The notes under the pieces were generated by a model. The model saw nothing but the letters and a program-made list of their open reading frames with translations. It did no database searches and was not told the origin of the DNA. Positions 36,766 to 45,231 of a stretch of DNA of 64,000 nucleotides are shown piece by piece. The translations under genes and the position numbers were made by a program. Each line of letters opens with the position of its first letter. Positions within the stretch are counted from its first letter, which is position 1. The stretch is from Bacteroidales bacterium. Lineage in GTDB: Bacteria; Bacteroidota; Bacteroidia; Bacteroidales; UBA932. Where the stretch lies: contig JAFYYW010000037.1 in NCBI GenBank assembly GCA_017548985.1, forward strand, positions 1 through 64,000. The letters run 5' to 3'.

Positions 36766-36775
36766 CGCGAATATA
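36766..36775 (-). promoter_or_regulatory. TATATTCGCG box of the DUF4886-to-Stealth operon
   Basis: TATATTCGCG on the minus strand ends 20 bp before the DUF4886 ATG, the same placement as before the SDR gene. It probably drives all five genes down to the terminator at 30175-30215. Confidence 0.4.
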
Positions 36776-36810
36776 CGAAAAAGATCACTTCATTCCTTTA
36801 ACTTAGAGCA

Positions 36811-39282
36811 TTACATAGCCTTCTGTCCGGCACCTGTGGTTGTCCCGACACCTGTTCCGATGGACTGTCCATTGGTATTGTTGATGACATCGTCATTTGT
36901 AATCGTTTTCCTCGTCTTCTTGACCTGGAATCCCTGATTGCCGAAATTCCACGTCAATCCTATCCCGACCTGCCTGACAGGTACTGAGACCACATAACCG
37001 GTCTCATAGTCCCTTCCATGGGCAAATGACTTGATGTCCATGGGACCTTTGTCAAGATTCGAGACAAATTGAACCTGGGCCCTTATCTTGTCGTTCAGGA
37101 AACCCTTCGATATTCCCAGGACACCAAGCGTATAGCCACCGGTCCATCCCTGGAGGGTCCAGGTCCTTCCACCTCCCACCAGATTGGCGCTGAGAAGGTA
37201 ATCCGAGGGCAGAGTCTGCTGCAACCCGGCGACGACATTCCAGTTCCAACCGTGGTTCGTCTGATCCATCTCCTTACTTGAGAAAATCCCGTAACCGACT
37301 GTGGTGTTGGTATATATCCTTGTCTTCGGGCCCGCGGTCCAGTTGATGAAAGCGGTCATTCCGGTGTTGTCCTCACGGACTATATTGCCGTAAGTCGTAT
37401 TGAATATACCATCCTCGTCGTGGAAACTATAGCTGGAGATTCCGCCGCCCGTATGAGAGTACCTGCCGGTCAGGCTGACTATCCATTTGGGATCGTAATG
37501 GTTGTAGACAAAGCTCACGATATCGGTACGGGCGCTCGTCAAGTCACTGTTACCATAAGTTATGTTTGTCGGGGACGACCTGTCCACATAGGGATTCAGA
37601 TATGTGATACCAGGACGCTGGATCCTCCGGTTGTAGGTCACTCCGACATTTTTGGTCGGGGATATGTTCAGCTGGACGCTGGCGTTCGGCACGATGTCTC
37701 CGAAAGTGGCCTTGAAATCGTGTCCATATCCCTCGCCATAATCGACTCTTTGCCAAGTATATTCGTACCTGAGTCCGGTTATCAACACGACTTTTCCGAA
37801 TACTCCGGTATATTCCGAATAGACGGCGCCGATGTCATTGTAATGGTCGTAGATCATACTCCCCTCCTTGCTTTGGTTCCAGCCGGACGACTCCGCGTAG
37901 AAGAGCTTGTCGTCAGCGGTATTGTGGCGGGCGATATATTTGAGACCTGAACTCAAGGAGTGACCATTGCCCAGAGGCGTGGTATAGTCCGCCTGGAAAG
38001 TATTCTCAAGTGAGTTGTCGTCACTTTTGCTCATACGATCGGCAAACGGCATCGTCTCTGAGGTGAACCTGTTCGTTAACTCGGTATTCAACGGGGTTCC
38101 GGAATACCTGTATGACAAGGTGAACACCCTTCCGGGCACATCTGTGCTCGAATGCTGGTAGTCAAGGCTTCCGTTAACGGATCTAGTGGCGTAATTCGTC
38201 TTCTGGTCACTCATATAGGAATATGACAGCGGACCCTCCATAGTCATCGTGGAGGCGCCTTCAGCCTTGATGAAAAAACCGGTCATCCCGAATGTTCCGG
38301 AAATCAAATCCTTTGGACTCAGCTCGTAACTGGCTGAAAAATCAGCGAATACGAAAGGAGATTTTTGATCCTGCCTCATATCTGTCGAAAGGTTTGTCCC
38401 CAAATCCAGGTTCTTCTGGTAGGCCTCGTATGTCACTCCGTTCTGATGCTGGACACCAACCGAGGAATTCATCCCTACCGTCAACTTACCTTTCTTGGCG
38501 CTCAAATAAAGGCTTCCGTTCTCCCCTCTGTTGGTATAACCAAGATTCACAGAACCGTATACTCCGTCCTGCACGGCAGAGGAGGCTCCAGCGGCTGACC
38601 CGGTCACAAGATTAAGCACACCTCCTGTCCCTTCAGCGTCGTACTTGGCTCCTGGGTTAGTGATCACCTCGATGTCTTTCACGGCGCTGGCAGGCATGAC
38701 TTTAAGTACCTGCGAGGGGTTGGAACTGAGCATCTGGTTCGGCTTGCCGTCGACATAGACCTTGAAATTAGAACTTCCATTCACGGTGATATTATCCTGT
38801 CCGTCGACAGTCACCATCGGAACCTTGCGGAGCATATCCAGGACCGTACCGGTCTTTGAGTCAGGATCCTCCTCAACTTTGTATGTGAGTTTCCCGACAT
38901 CGAGTTTGACCAAGGTCTTCATGGCCTGGACAGTGGCGCTATTGATGGACTGGGCGTCATCTTGCAGAAGGATTACTCCCAGATCAAGCTCTGCCTGGCC
39001 CTCGGTTTTAAATACCATTCTGACGGCCTTCCGGCCCATATTCTGAAGCAGCAGCACATATTCCCCGCTCCCCGGGACGGTTCTCTCGAACTTTCCAAGG
39101 GAGTCTGTGACCGAATATGCCGCGGGACGATCCTCACCATTCCTGATGAACTGAACGACCGCCCCCACCTCTGGCTGGCGTGACAAAGAGTCCAGCACAG
39201 TCCCCTTCACGTTGGTCTGGGCATACAACCCCGCTGATATCGTAAGAGCGAAAACAAATGACAAAAAATTCAAGTGTCTCAT
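36811..39282 (-). CDS. TonB-dependent receptor-like outer-membrane protein (OMP_b-brl family)
   Basis: 823 residues from MRHLNFLSFVFALTISAGLYAQ at 39282; an upstream frame to 39357 lacks a signal. A carboxypeptidase-regulatory-like domain (about 25-105, NVKGTVLDSLSRQPEVGAVV) precedes a plug-like domain (about 115-220: GTVLDMLRKVPMVTVDGQDN, VYVDGKPNQMLSSNPSQVLK, IEVITNPGAKYDAEGTGGVL) and a barrel of the OMP_b-brl_3 type. No SusD gene accompanies it, so it is not a classical glycan pair; such proteins may import metal complexes, peptides or other ligands. The chain ends in a Gly/Thr/Asn-rich tail, without the usual terminal aromatic residue. It is monocistronic. Confidence 0.9.
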   Translation of the reverse strand: MRHLNFLSFVFALTISAGLYAQTNVKGTVLDSLSRQPEVGAVVQFIRNGEDRPAAYSVTDSLGKFERTVPGSGEYVLLLQNMGRKAVRMVFKTEGQAELDLGVILLQDDAQSINSATVQAMKTLVKLDVGKLTYKVEEDPDSKTGTVLDMLRKVPMVTVDGQDNITVNGSSNFKVYVDGKPNQMLSSNPSQVLKVMPASAVKDIEVITNPGAKYDAEGTGGVLNLVTGSAAGASSAVQDGVYGSVNLGYTNRGENGSLYLSAKKGKLTVGMNSSVGVQHQNGVTYEAYQKNLDLGTNLSTDMRQDQKSPFVFADFSASYELSPKDLISGTFGMTGFFIKAEGASTMTMEGPLSYSYMSDQKTNYATRSVNGSLDYQHSSTDVPGRVFTLSYRYSGTPLNTELTNRFTSETMPFADRMSKSDDNSLENTFQADYTTPLGNGHSLSSGLKYIARHNTADDKLFYAESSGWNQSKEGSMIYDHYNDIGAVYSEYTGVFGKVVLITGLRYEYTWQRVDYGEGYGHDFKATFGDIVPNASVQLNISPTKNVGVTYNRRIQRPGITYLNPYVDRSSPTNITYGNSDLTSARTDIVSFVYNHYDPKWIVSLTGRYSHTGGGISSYSFHDEDGIFNTTYGNIVREDNTGMTAFINWTAGPKTRIYTNTTVGYGIFSSKEMDQTNHGWNWNVVAGLQQTLPSDYLLSANLVGGGRTWTLQGWTGGYTLGVLGISKGFLNDKIRAQVQFVSNLDKGPMDIKSFAHGRDYETGYVVSVPVRQVGIGLTWNFGNQGFQVKKTRKTITNDDVINNTNGQSIGTGVGTTTGAGQKAM

Positions 39283-39448
39283 ATCTTTTTGTTTTATCCT
39301 TTTGCAAAGATAGATTAATTGTTTCTTATTTTCCAAATATTTTTTAATGTTTTCCATAAATTAATTATAAAAAACCTAATCTCGCCAGTTTTGAGATCGA
39401 AGTTGGACATCTATTACATATATATAAGAGCGAAAAGTTGCTTTTAGC

Positions 39449-39525
39449 AGACATTTTGTCAGACTTAAGTGCCAAATAGTCAGGCAGTTATGCCAAATTG
39501 TCCACTATTCGCGGACATTTTGGCA
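39449..39525 (+). promoter_or_regulatory. Four phased operator-like sites upstream of hsp20
   Basis: AGACATTTTGTCA (39449-39461), TGCCAAATAGTCA (39470-39482), TGCCAAATTGTCC (39491-39503) and GGACATTTTGGCA (39513-39525) share the core GnCANNNNGnC. Their starts are 21, 21 and 22 bp apart, two helical turns, so all lie on one face of the DNA. The last two form a 12-of-13 inverted repeat. The final site ends in TTGGCAC, which recalls a sigma-54 -24 element, but no TTGC follows at -12. Confidence 0.55.
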
Positions 39526-39575
39526 CTGGTATGTATATTGACTTAAGTCCAGTTGTCCGCCCGAAAGGACGGGGT

Positions 39576-39613
39576 TGATAATAAAAACAATATAACTTTA
39601 TTATTATAGGAGG
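39576..39613 (+). promoter_or_regulatory. AU-rich hairpin next to a strong hsp20 ribosome binding site
   Basis: ATAATAAA (39578-39585) can pair with TTTATTAT (39597-39604), extended by G-U and U-A pairs to 39576/39606. The stem ends one base before AGGAGG (39608-39613), which is 8 bp from the ATG at 39622. A weak A/U stem beside the ribosome site of a small heat-shock gene is the layout of an RNA thermometer, although the Shine-Dalgarno itself is not inside the predicted stem. Confidence 0.35.
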
Positions 39614-39621
39614 TTTTTATC

Positions 39622-40056
39622 ATGTTACCTGTTTCAAGAAGATACAACCAGAACTGGTTGCCGAGCATTTTCAATGATTTCTTCGATGACAACTGGGTAG
39701 AGAAGGCCAACTCGACCGCCCCGGCGATCAATGTTTTAGAAAATGAGCATGGTTACGAGCTTGAGCTCGCCGCACCAGGCTTGACTAAGGAGGACTTCAA
39801 GGTCAGCCTCGATGACGAGGGCGATCTCGTGATCAACATGGAGAAGAAGGAAGACAGCAAGGAAGAGAAGAAACGCGGCCGCTATCTCAGGCGCGAGTTC
39901 TTCCACACCAAGTTCCAGCAGACCATGCTGCTTCCTGATGATGCCGACAAGGAGAAGATCAGCGCCACGGTTGAGAATGGTGTCCTTCAGGTCATTATTC
40001 CTAAGGTTGAGCCCAAAGTTGTTCCACAGGCCAATAAGGTCATTGAGATCAAATAA
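39622..40056 (+). CDS. Small heat-shock protein, Hsp20/alpha-crystallin family
   Basis: 144 residues. The ATG follows an ideal AGGAGG. An N-terminal arm with NWLPSIFNDFFDDNW is typical of Bacteroidota Hsp20. The alpha-crystallin domain spans about 35-135: INVLENEHGYELELAAPGLT, EDFKVSLDDEGDLVINMEKK, the RYLRREF strand and the closing ATVENGVLQVIIPK. The C-terminal tail lacks an obvious I-x-I/V oligomerisation motif. It is an ATP-independent holdase that stops aggregation of unfolding proteins. It is monocistronic with elaborate upstream sites and a terminator at 40102-40134. Confidence 0.96.
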   Translation: MLPVSRRYNQNWLPSIFNDFFDDNWVEKANSTAPAINVLENEHGYELELAAPGLTKEDFKVSLDDEGDLVINMEKKEDSKEEKKRGRYLRREFFHTKFQQTMLLPDDADKEKISATVENGVLQVIIPKVEPKVVPQANKVIEIK

Positions 40057-40069
40057 AAGTTAAAAAAAA

Positions 40070-40100
40070 TTTGCTTATCCAGCATTTTTGACTATCTTTG
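40070..40100 (+). promoter_or_regulatory. Promoter of tRNA-Asp
   Basis: TTTG (40070-40073) and TATCTTTG (40093-40100) fit the Bacteroidota -33 and -7 elements with 19 bp between them. It is the best-matched full promoter seen in the window and lies about 40 bp before the tRNA. Confidence 0.65.
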
Positions 40101-40101
40101 C

Positions 40102-40134
40102 ATCCGCATTTGACCCCAAATGCGGATCTTTTTT
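40102..40134 (+). terminator. Terminator-like hairpin after hsp20
   Basis: ATCCGCATTT and AAATGCGGAT form a perfect 10-bp stem with a 6-base loop, followed by CTTTTTT. It starts 46 bp after the hsp20 stop and directly overlaps the expected start of the tRNA-Asp transcript. Confidence 0.75.
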
Positions 40135-40140
40135 AATATT

Positions 40141-40214
40141 GGTGTGGTAGTTCAGCTGGTTAGAATGCCGGCCTGTCACGCCGGAGGTCGAGGGTTCGAG
40201 CCCCTTCCGCACCG
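40141..40214 (+). tRNA. tRNA-Asp (GTC)
   Basis: 74 bases fold as a full cloverleaf. The acceptor stem pairs GGTGTGG with CCGCACC (one G-U). The anticodon loop CTGTCAC between CCGGC and GCCGG gives anticodon GTC (40175-40177). The T arm has GAGGGTTCGAGCCCC. The discriminator is G and the CCA end is not encoded. It is a single tRNA with its own promoter and terminator. Confidence 0.96.
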
Positions 40215-40220
40215 CAGAAA

Positions 40221-40248
40221 AGCAGAGCTTTTGGCTCTGCTTTTTTTG
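40221..40248 (+). terminator. Terminator of tRNA-Asp
   Basis: AGCAGAGC and GCTCTGCT form an 8-bp stem with a 5-base loop, followed by a run of T, starting 7 bases after the tRNA. Confidence 0.85.
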
Positions 40249-40274
40249 TTATACGACGTGGTCTCGCCGACAAT

Positions 40275-42263
40275 CTACCTCTCGATGATAAACACTGAGA
40301 AGGACAGAGGCGGGACAGAGGATTGCAGGGCCTTCCCCTCGCCTGTAAACGAGAACTCCGCCGGCACGATACGCCCAGGCTCGTCGAGTGAATTCTCAGC
40401 GAGACGGTCAGAGCAATCCAGACGCACTCCACCAACAGCCCTCACGACATCCTTTTTCTTTAGGCCGGTGAAATTGAGTGTCAACTCCCTGGACTGAGGG
40501 GACGTGTTCGCCACCTTCACATATATCTTAGACCCGTCCGAGACCGCGCTGGCGAAAAGACCGCCCTGTCCCTCAGCGCCAGTCACATTGGCACCTGACA
40601 TCTTCAGAGTCAACGTGTTGGCCCCGCGGAAACGACCATATAATCCTTGCACCTGCCAACTCGCCGTCCTGAAAGAACGCAGATTGTCAAACCAGATCAG
40701 GTCAGGCCGTCACTGCCAGCCCTCCACATGGGCGAACAGAGGAGCGTATGTGGCCATGTGGACAACATCCGCGTTGCGCTCTATTCCAGTCATGAAAGCT
40801 GCCTCCAGAAGAGCGGCGTAGGCATGGTTCCATTTCATTCCCCTGGCATGGCAGGCATATTCCCCGGCGAATACCTTGGGGCCTTTCCTGTCATAATTGT
40901 CATATCTGGCACCTTGGGAAAGGAACCACTCGTAAGGACGGTAAAAATGCTCATCGACGAGATCAACACCTATTCTCCTCATCTCAGGCCATAGGAAGTC
41001 AAACTGCTCCCCTTCCGATCCAGGGCCGCTTGACCCCACTATCTTGATGTCGGGATATGCCTTCCGGATAGCCTTGACAAAAGGCTCAAGACGTTCGGTG
41101 TAGAGAGTCCCCCATTGCTCGTTACCTACTCCTATATACTTCAGGTTAAACGGCTCGGGATGCCCCATCTCAGCCCTCAACTTACCCCATTCCGATGTGA
41201 CCGGTCCATTGGCGAACTCGATGAGATCAAGAGCGTCTTGGATATACGGTCCCAGATCATCGACAGGGACATGGGCACTCTCCCCATCATTCTGAAACTG
41301 GCAGGCCAGACCGCAACTTACAATCGGAAGCGGCTCACTGCCAATCTCTTCCGAAAGCTGGAAGAACTCAAAGAATCCCAGTCCATAACTCTGGTAATAA
41401 TCAGGATAAAGGCGGTACGGGAAACAATACTGCCAACGGTTGGCATTCAGGGGACGGTTCTCCACCGGTCCGACGGAATTCTTCCAGTCATAGCGGGAAG
41501 ACACTTCGGTTCCCTCCACGATACAGCCTCCAGGGAAGCGGAATATTCCAGGATGGAGGTCAGCGAGAGCCTGAGCCAGATCTTTCCTCAAACCATTACG
41601 ATGTCCTTTCCAAGTATCCACGGGGAAAAGGGACACATGTTCCAGATCAGTCGCGACTCTTTTCCCGTCAAGGAAAACACGTAGCACTGCCTTGTCCAAA
41701 GTGGACTTTGGCTTCAATATCAACTCATAAAGCTTCCATTCCGAACCGGTGACAAGCAAATCTCCCTCACAAAGGGCATGATCCTCTTCCATGGAAGCCG
41801 GGTCCGCGATCTCCACATGCAGTTTTGATATTCCTCCCTCCGGGACCCTGGACCAGACACTGAAACGGTACTCTTCCCCAGCCTTCACTCCAATCCCGAA
41901 GAAGCCCTCGTTCTCAAGCCCTGTCCAACGGTGCGGATGGCCGGGATCGGACAACCTCACATAATGGGGATTCCTGTCGAAGGGGCCGTCATCAAGAACA
42001 GCCACGCTACCGAATACTTTCCAGCCCTGGAGCGGGTTGGACGGAAACTCGAATGAACGGTTTTTGACAAGCTCGGCATACAAGCCGCCATCAGCGGCAA
42101 AATTAATATCCTCGAAGAATATCCCATATTGGGTGCTTTGTATGGGAGCTCCTTGCTTGCCGAGGTCAATGTCCATCTGATAAGACTGGGCTACGGATAC
42201 AGTTCCAACTGACAACATAAACGATGCGGTGATAAGACAGCGAGTAATTGGAGTGATATGCAT
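40275..42263 (-). pseudogene. GH51-like alpha-L-arabinofuranosidase interrupted by one in-frame TGA
   Basis: The frame encodes 662 codons from a signal peptide (MHITPITRCLITASFMLSVG) to the TAG at 40275, but one TGA stands at 40710-40712. Both sides read in the same frame: FAHVEGWQ, stop, RPDLIWFDNLRSF. GH51 proteins usually have W-x-W/P-D-L-I-W-F-D-N here, so the TGA replaces a Trp (TGG to TGA). The catalytic part is before the stop: acid/base Glu in KYIGVGNEQWGTL, nucleophile Glu in KVFAGEYACHARG, plus an N-terminal CBM-like module (GWKVFGSVAVLDDGPF). The 126 codons after it are a C-terminal beta-sandwich. The 517-residue product may fold poorly. It is the last gene of the pgi operon. A real mutation or an assembly error are both possible. 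Confidence 0.85.
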
Positions 42264-42284
42264 AATATAATAAATTACAATCAG

Positions 42285-44006
42285 TTAACGGCCTCCGCCT
42301 CCTCGACCTCCGCCGCTGTAGCCTCCGCCTCCCCTGGATGAGGTGTAACCACCGTAACCGCCCCTGCTGCTGTGGCTGCCGCTGGAGCTGCTCCCGCCTC
42401 CGGAAAATGAATATGAAGGACGAGGGGTTCCGAGTACGTAAGCGTTACGGATATGGTCGGAGATAGCGTGGCTACTGTTCATAATCGACGAGAAAGTCTT
42501 ATAGTCGTAGGTGAAAGTCTGGCTGAACAGCTTGGGATCAATGTCCTTCAGCTGCTTGGCGACCTTGTCAGCTATTCCGAAAAGGGCGGCGTGCACAAGA
42601 TACTCCTTCCAAAGCCTTGCCTCGATCGTCTCTCTCTTGGACACTAAAGTAAAGTCCTCAAGGTATTTCTTGAGCCCTGCCAAATGACGGGCCTGCTCCT
42701 GACCGGAGGACGTGAACTTGTAATTCCTGTTGTAATAGCCTTTCTCCTTGAGGTATGATGATCCGGATGTCAACGAGTCCTGGGTCCAGTGGTACACCTT
42801 ACTGGAATTGGCCTTCGCCCATTTAGAGAACTCCTTGTCCTGCAGGACATTATCCTCTCCGGCAGACGCTTTGATAATATCATAGAATCTCTTCTGGTAT
42901 GAATTCATCCCCGAAGGTTCCTTGTCAGTGAACTTAAGCTCGATATTCTTATCCTCGAACTCCCTGGTCGGCTCCAGATATCCCTCGTGGACAAGTCTCA
43001 GGATTATAGCGAGAGCAAGGTTGTTATCCTTATGCTTATCCACTATCTTTCTCAATATGAACTCATCCGCGGCAAGGTTCCCTTCAAGGGGAATATCACG
43101 GTACCACTCCACATTTTTAGGATTGATTCCGAGAATCCTTTTTTTCTCCCTCTTGGATATCTTTCCGGATGAACGCCGGAACATCCTGACGAAAGGATGA
43201 ACGAAGAGAAAATACATAAAGAGGAAAGTCAACAGGCCGGCTAACACTTCCGCGAATGTGTCATCCTCAGGATCGTCGGCAAACTTCGCTTTATTGAGCG
43301 CGACATCCAGAACCTCCTGGAAATCCTTTTCCTGGACGCTCAAAGGCTCGAACAACCCTTTGTTGAAACGGAGCAGGATAATCGCCGAGTCGTTTTTCCT
43401 AAAAGGCTTTGTTGATTCGAACACTATCGTGCTGTCCATAAAGGTCGTGGTGCCTTCAAAACCGAATCCCCATGCCCTGGTGTTGGTGGTATCCAACTGG
43501 AAATCAGCTGATTTCACAGTAACTTTCACATGCTGTGGAGGGGAACTCAACCCGGGTGAGACGACTTGGAGATGAAGCATGTCATAATCGTTGAGGGACT
43601 TCATCGCCTTGACCATGCTATAGATGGCGTAGAAAACGCGATCTCCCCGGGGGGCGATACCCCAGCACAGTTCCACACCCTCGTCCTTATGCACTATACC
43701 GGACTTCCCGGCTTTCTCGTCAAGAGTCTTGTTGATATCCCATTCCCCTATATCCTCGAGCTTTTTGCCACTGTCTCCATCAACAACCGTGAAACCAGGA
43801 ATAACAATATCCCCGAGGTTCTCGCGGACAAGATACCATTCCGTTATGCTGGGGCCGGTGTTGATGTCCCAGCGCTCGTTGAAAATGGCCGAGCCCTTGG
43901 CAGAAAGCCTGATAGTGATGTCCACATCACGGATCTCCTGGTTCTGCGAATGAAGACACGGAGCCAGAAGAGATAATAGGAATAAGACCAGAATAGCTTT
44001 TTTCAT
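42285..44006 (-). CDS. DUF2207 membrane protein with Gly/Ser-rich tail
   Basis: 573 residues from MKKAILVLFLL at 44006; a longer frame to 44078 would overlap the GH99-like gene. After the signal peptide comes the DUF2207 extracytoplasmic domain (about 22-250: RDVDITIRLSAKGSAIFNER, WYLVRENLGDIVIPGFTV), a transmembrane helix near 270-290 (FAEVLAGLLTFLFMYFLFVH), and a cytoplasmic helical part with ILGINPKNVEWYRDIPLEG. The last 40 residues are almost only Gly, Ser, Arg and Tyr (RGGYGGYTSSRGGGGYSGGG). Function is unknown; the family is thought to sit in the inner membrane. Confidence 0.88.
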   Translation of the reverse strand: MKKAILVLFLLSLLAPCLHSQNQEIRDVDITIRLSAKGSAIFNERWDINTGPSITEWYLVRENLGDIVIPGFTVVDGDSGKKLEDIGEWDINKTLDEKAGKSGIVHKDEGVELCWGIAPRGDRVFYAIYSMVKAMKSLNDYDMLHLQVVSPGLSSPPQHVKVTVKSADFQLDTTNTRAWGFGFEGTTTFMDSTIVFESTKPFRKNDSAIILLRFNKGLFEPLSVQEKDFQEVLDVALNKAKFADDPEDDTFAEVLAGLLTFLFMYFLFVHPFVRMFRRSSGKISKREKKRILGINPKNVEWYRDIPLEGNLAADEFILRKIVDKHKDNNLALAIILRLVHEGYLEPTREFEDKNIELKFTDKEPSGMNSYQKRFYDIIKASAGEDNVLQDKEFSKWAKANSSKVYHWTQDSLTSGSSYLKEKGYYNRNYKFTSSGQEQARHLAGLKKYLEDFTLVSKRETIEARLWKEYLVHAALFGIADKVAKQLKDIDPKLFSQTFTYDYKTFSSIMNSSHAISDHIRNAYVLGTPRPSYSFSGGGSSSSGSHSSRGGYGGYTSSRGGGGYSGGGRGGGGR

Positions 44007-44019
44007 AGAAAGGTGGTTA

Positions 44020-45225
44020 TTAGTTATCATATTTCCCGTCCAGGACATCCCTAACGGCCTGGAGATATCCGAAACCATTCAGATGGTCAGGAAGAAGGTA
44101 ACTGCCCTCTACCCACTCGTTCCAAGCGTTGATCATCATGAAACGGGGCTGGTCAGGATGGTCTTCGACATATTCTTTTGCCTTGGCCAGGAAAGTGGCG
44201 AAAGACTGGGGCGTGTTGTGCCAACGGGTGACGTCGGACGGCCCCTTCGCCGGGAAACGGGGAGTGTCATCCCAGCCTATAGATACGCATGGAAATACCG
44301 GAATATCAAACACTTCGTCCATTTGTTCCCGAATCGCTATAGCCTCGTTTCCCTGGACAAGATAGTCAGGGTCGAAGCCTCCCATGTTATAAAGGGCCTC
44401 GCTGTTGATACCCAACGCTTTGATAACCTTCCTCATGCCCTCGATCCTCGCCTCGCTCATCCGGCTGCCTCCTCCCTGGATCTGCTGAAGGTGTAGGTCA
44501 GGGAATCCGGCCTTACGCACCTCGGAACGGAAATACTCCATCGCCTTGGAAGCTTCCTCGAGCGATCCCAGCCCGCGGATAAGATTCTCTATCGAGAATA
44601 TCCCAAGCACCGGACAACCGTCGATTTTCACATATTCCGGAAGCTTGAAATACTGGTTAATCACCCTGTCCACAACTTTCTTGAACTGGTCCCAGTCCAC
44701 ATCAGGGTTGAAAAGACGCTCCTCATTGTCCCCCCACTTGTGGTAGTTCCAGTAGTTGTACTTCACGTCATGGTTCGCCCACATGATGTAGAAGTTCATT
44801 TTGCTGTGGCTGGGCGCGCCCAGGAAGCCGTCGTTTAGAGCGCTCTCGAGATAAGGGCCGCTGTATCCGTCAGGATCGTTATACCAGTACCAGTCGTAAA
44901 TGAAGGTGTTGATTCCGTACTTGATGGCGGTCTGGATCCATTTTTCCACCACGACAGGGTCATTGTCCAGCTCATAGCCCCATAGGGGAAGGCGAGGCTG
45001 GTAATGCTCAGGGAAACGCTTGTCACCCTTTTTGATGACTTCCCACTCACCTATTCCGTCTTCCCAGAGCCATTTATGAGCGAGGGGGTCGTCATGGCAG
45101 GATGGCCAGATGTAAGCGCAGACATAGATGTCGTCTCCGGGCCGGGCTGTCCGGTCCTTGTCAGTACAAGAGGCGCAAAAGATCACGGCGCCAAGAATAG
45201 CGATGAAGGTCAAACGGATGTCCAT
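44020..45225 (-). CDS. GH99-like (WbsX-type) lipoprotein glycosidase
   Basis: 401 residues. The signal ends in IFCASC (Cys 20). The GH99-like/WbsX barrel is recognised by DIYVCAYIWPSCHDDPLAHK, RLPLWGYELDNDPVVVEKWI, GINTFIYDWYWYND, NFYIMWANHD and the C-terminal RFMMINAWNEWVEGSYLLPD with its Asn-x-Trp-x-Glu-Trp-x-Glu pattern. True GH99 enzymes are endo-alpha-mannosidases; WbsX-type relatives act on other alpha-linked glycans, including rhamnogalacturonan parts, and some are uncharacterised. It lies 6 bp after the nucleotidyltransferase gene in a tight operon. Confidence 0.87.
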   Translation of the reverse strand: MDIRLTFIAILGAVIFCASCTDKDRTARPGDDIYVCAYIWPSCHDDPLAHKWLWEDGIGEWEVIKKGDKRFPEHYQPRLPLWGYELDNDPVVVEKWIQTAIKYGINTFIYDWYWYNDPDGYSGPYLESALNDGFLGAPSHSKMNFYIMWANHDVKYNYWNYHKWGDNEERLFNPDVDWDQFKKVVDRVINQYFKLPEYVKIDGCPVLGIFSIENLIRGLGSLEEASKAMEYFRSEVRKAGFPDLHLQQIQGGGSRMSEARIEGMRKVIKALGINSEALYNMGGFDPDYLVQGNEAIAIREQMDEVFDIPVFPCVSIGWDDTPRFPAKGPSDVTRWHNTPQSFATFLAKAKEYVEDHPDQPRFMMINAWNEWVEGSYLLPDHLNGFGYLQAVRDVLDGKYDN

Positions 45226-45231
45226 AATCTA

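Larger units (their letters stand above)
39283..39621. other. 339-bp AT-rich intergenic region between the receptor and hsp20
   Basis: No gene is seen. It holds the AT-rich divergent leader of the receptor gene, four phased 13-bp sites (39449-39525), two copies of GACTTAAGT (39462-39470 and 39540-39548), an AU-rich hairpin and a strong Shine-Dalgarno before hsp20. Confidence 0.7.

Noticed and set aside
39519..39536. Sigma-54 promoter before hsp20 (TTGGCAC as -24)
   Set aside because: The -12 TTGC element is missing at the required distance; the sequence there reads TATGTA, so only the phased sites are reported.
40275..40652. Separate 125-codon gene downstream of the arabinofuranosidase
   Set aside because: It is in the same frame as the GH51 gene and is its C-terminal domain; the apparent start is an internal methionine.
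40275..42263. Reassignment of TGA to tryptophan to explain the GH51 stop
   Set aside because: Other genes here, such as the transglycosylase at 28055-28933 and DUF47, end with TGA at their normal family length, so TGA is a stop in this genome.
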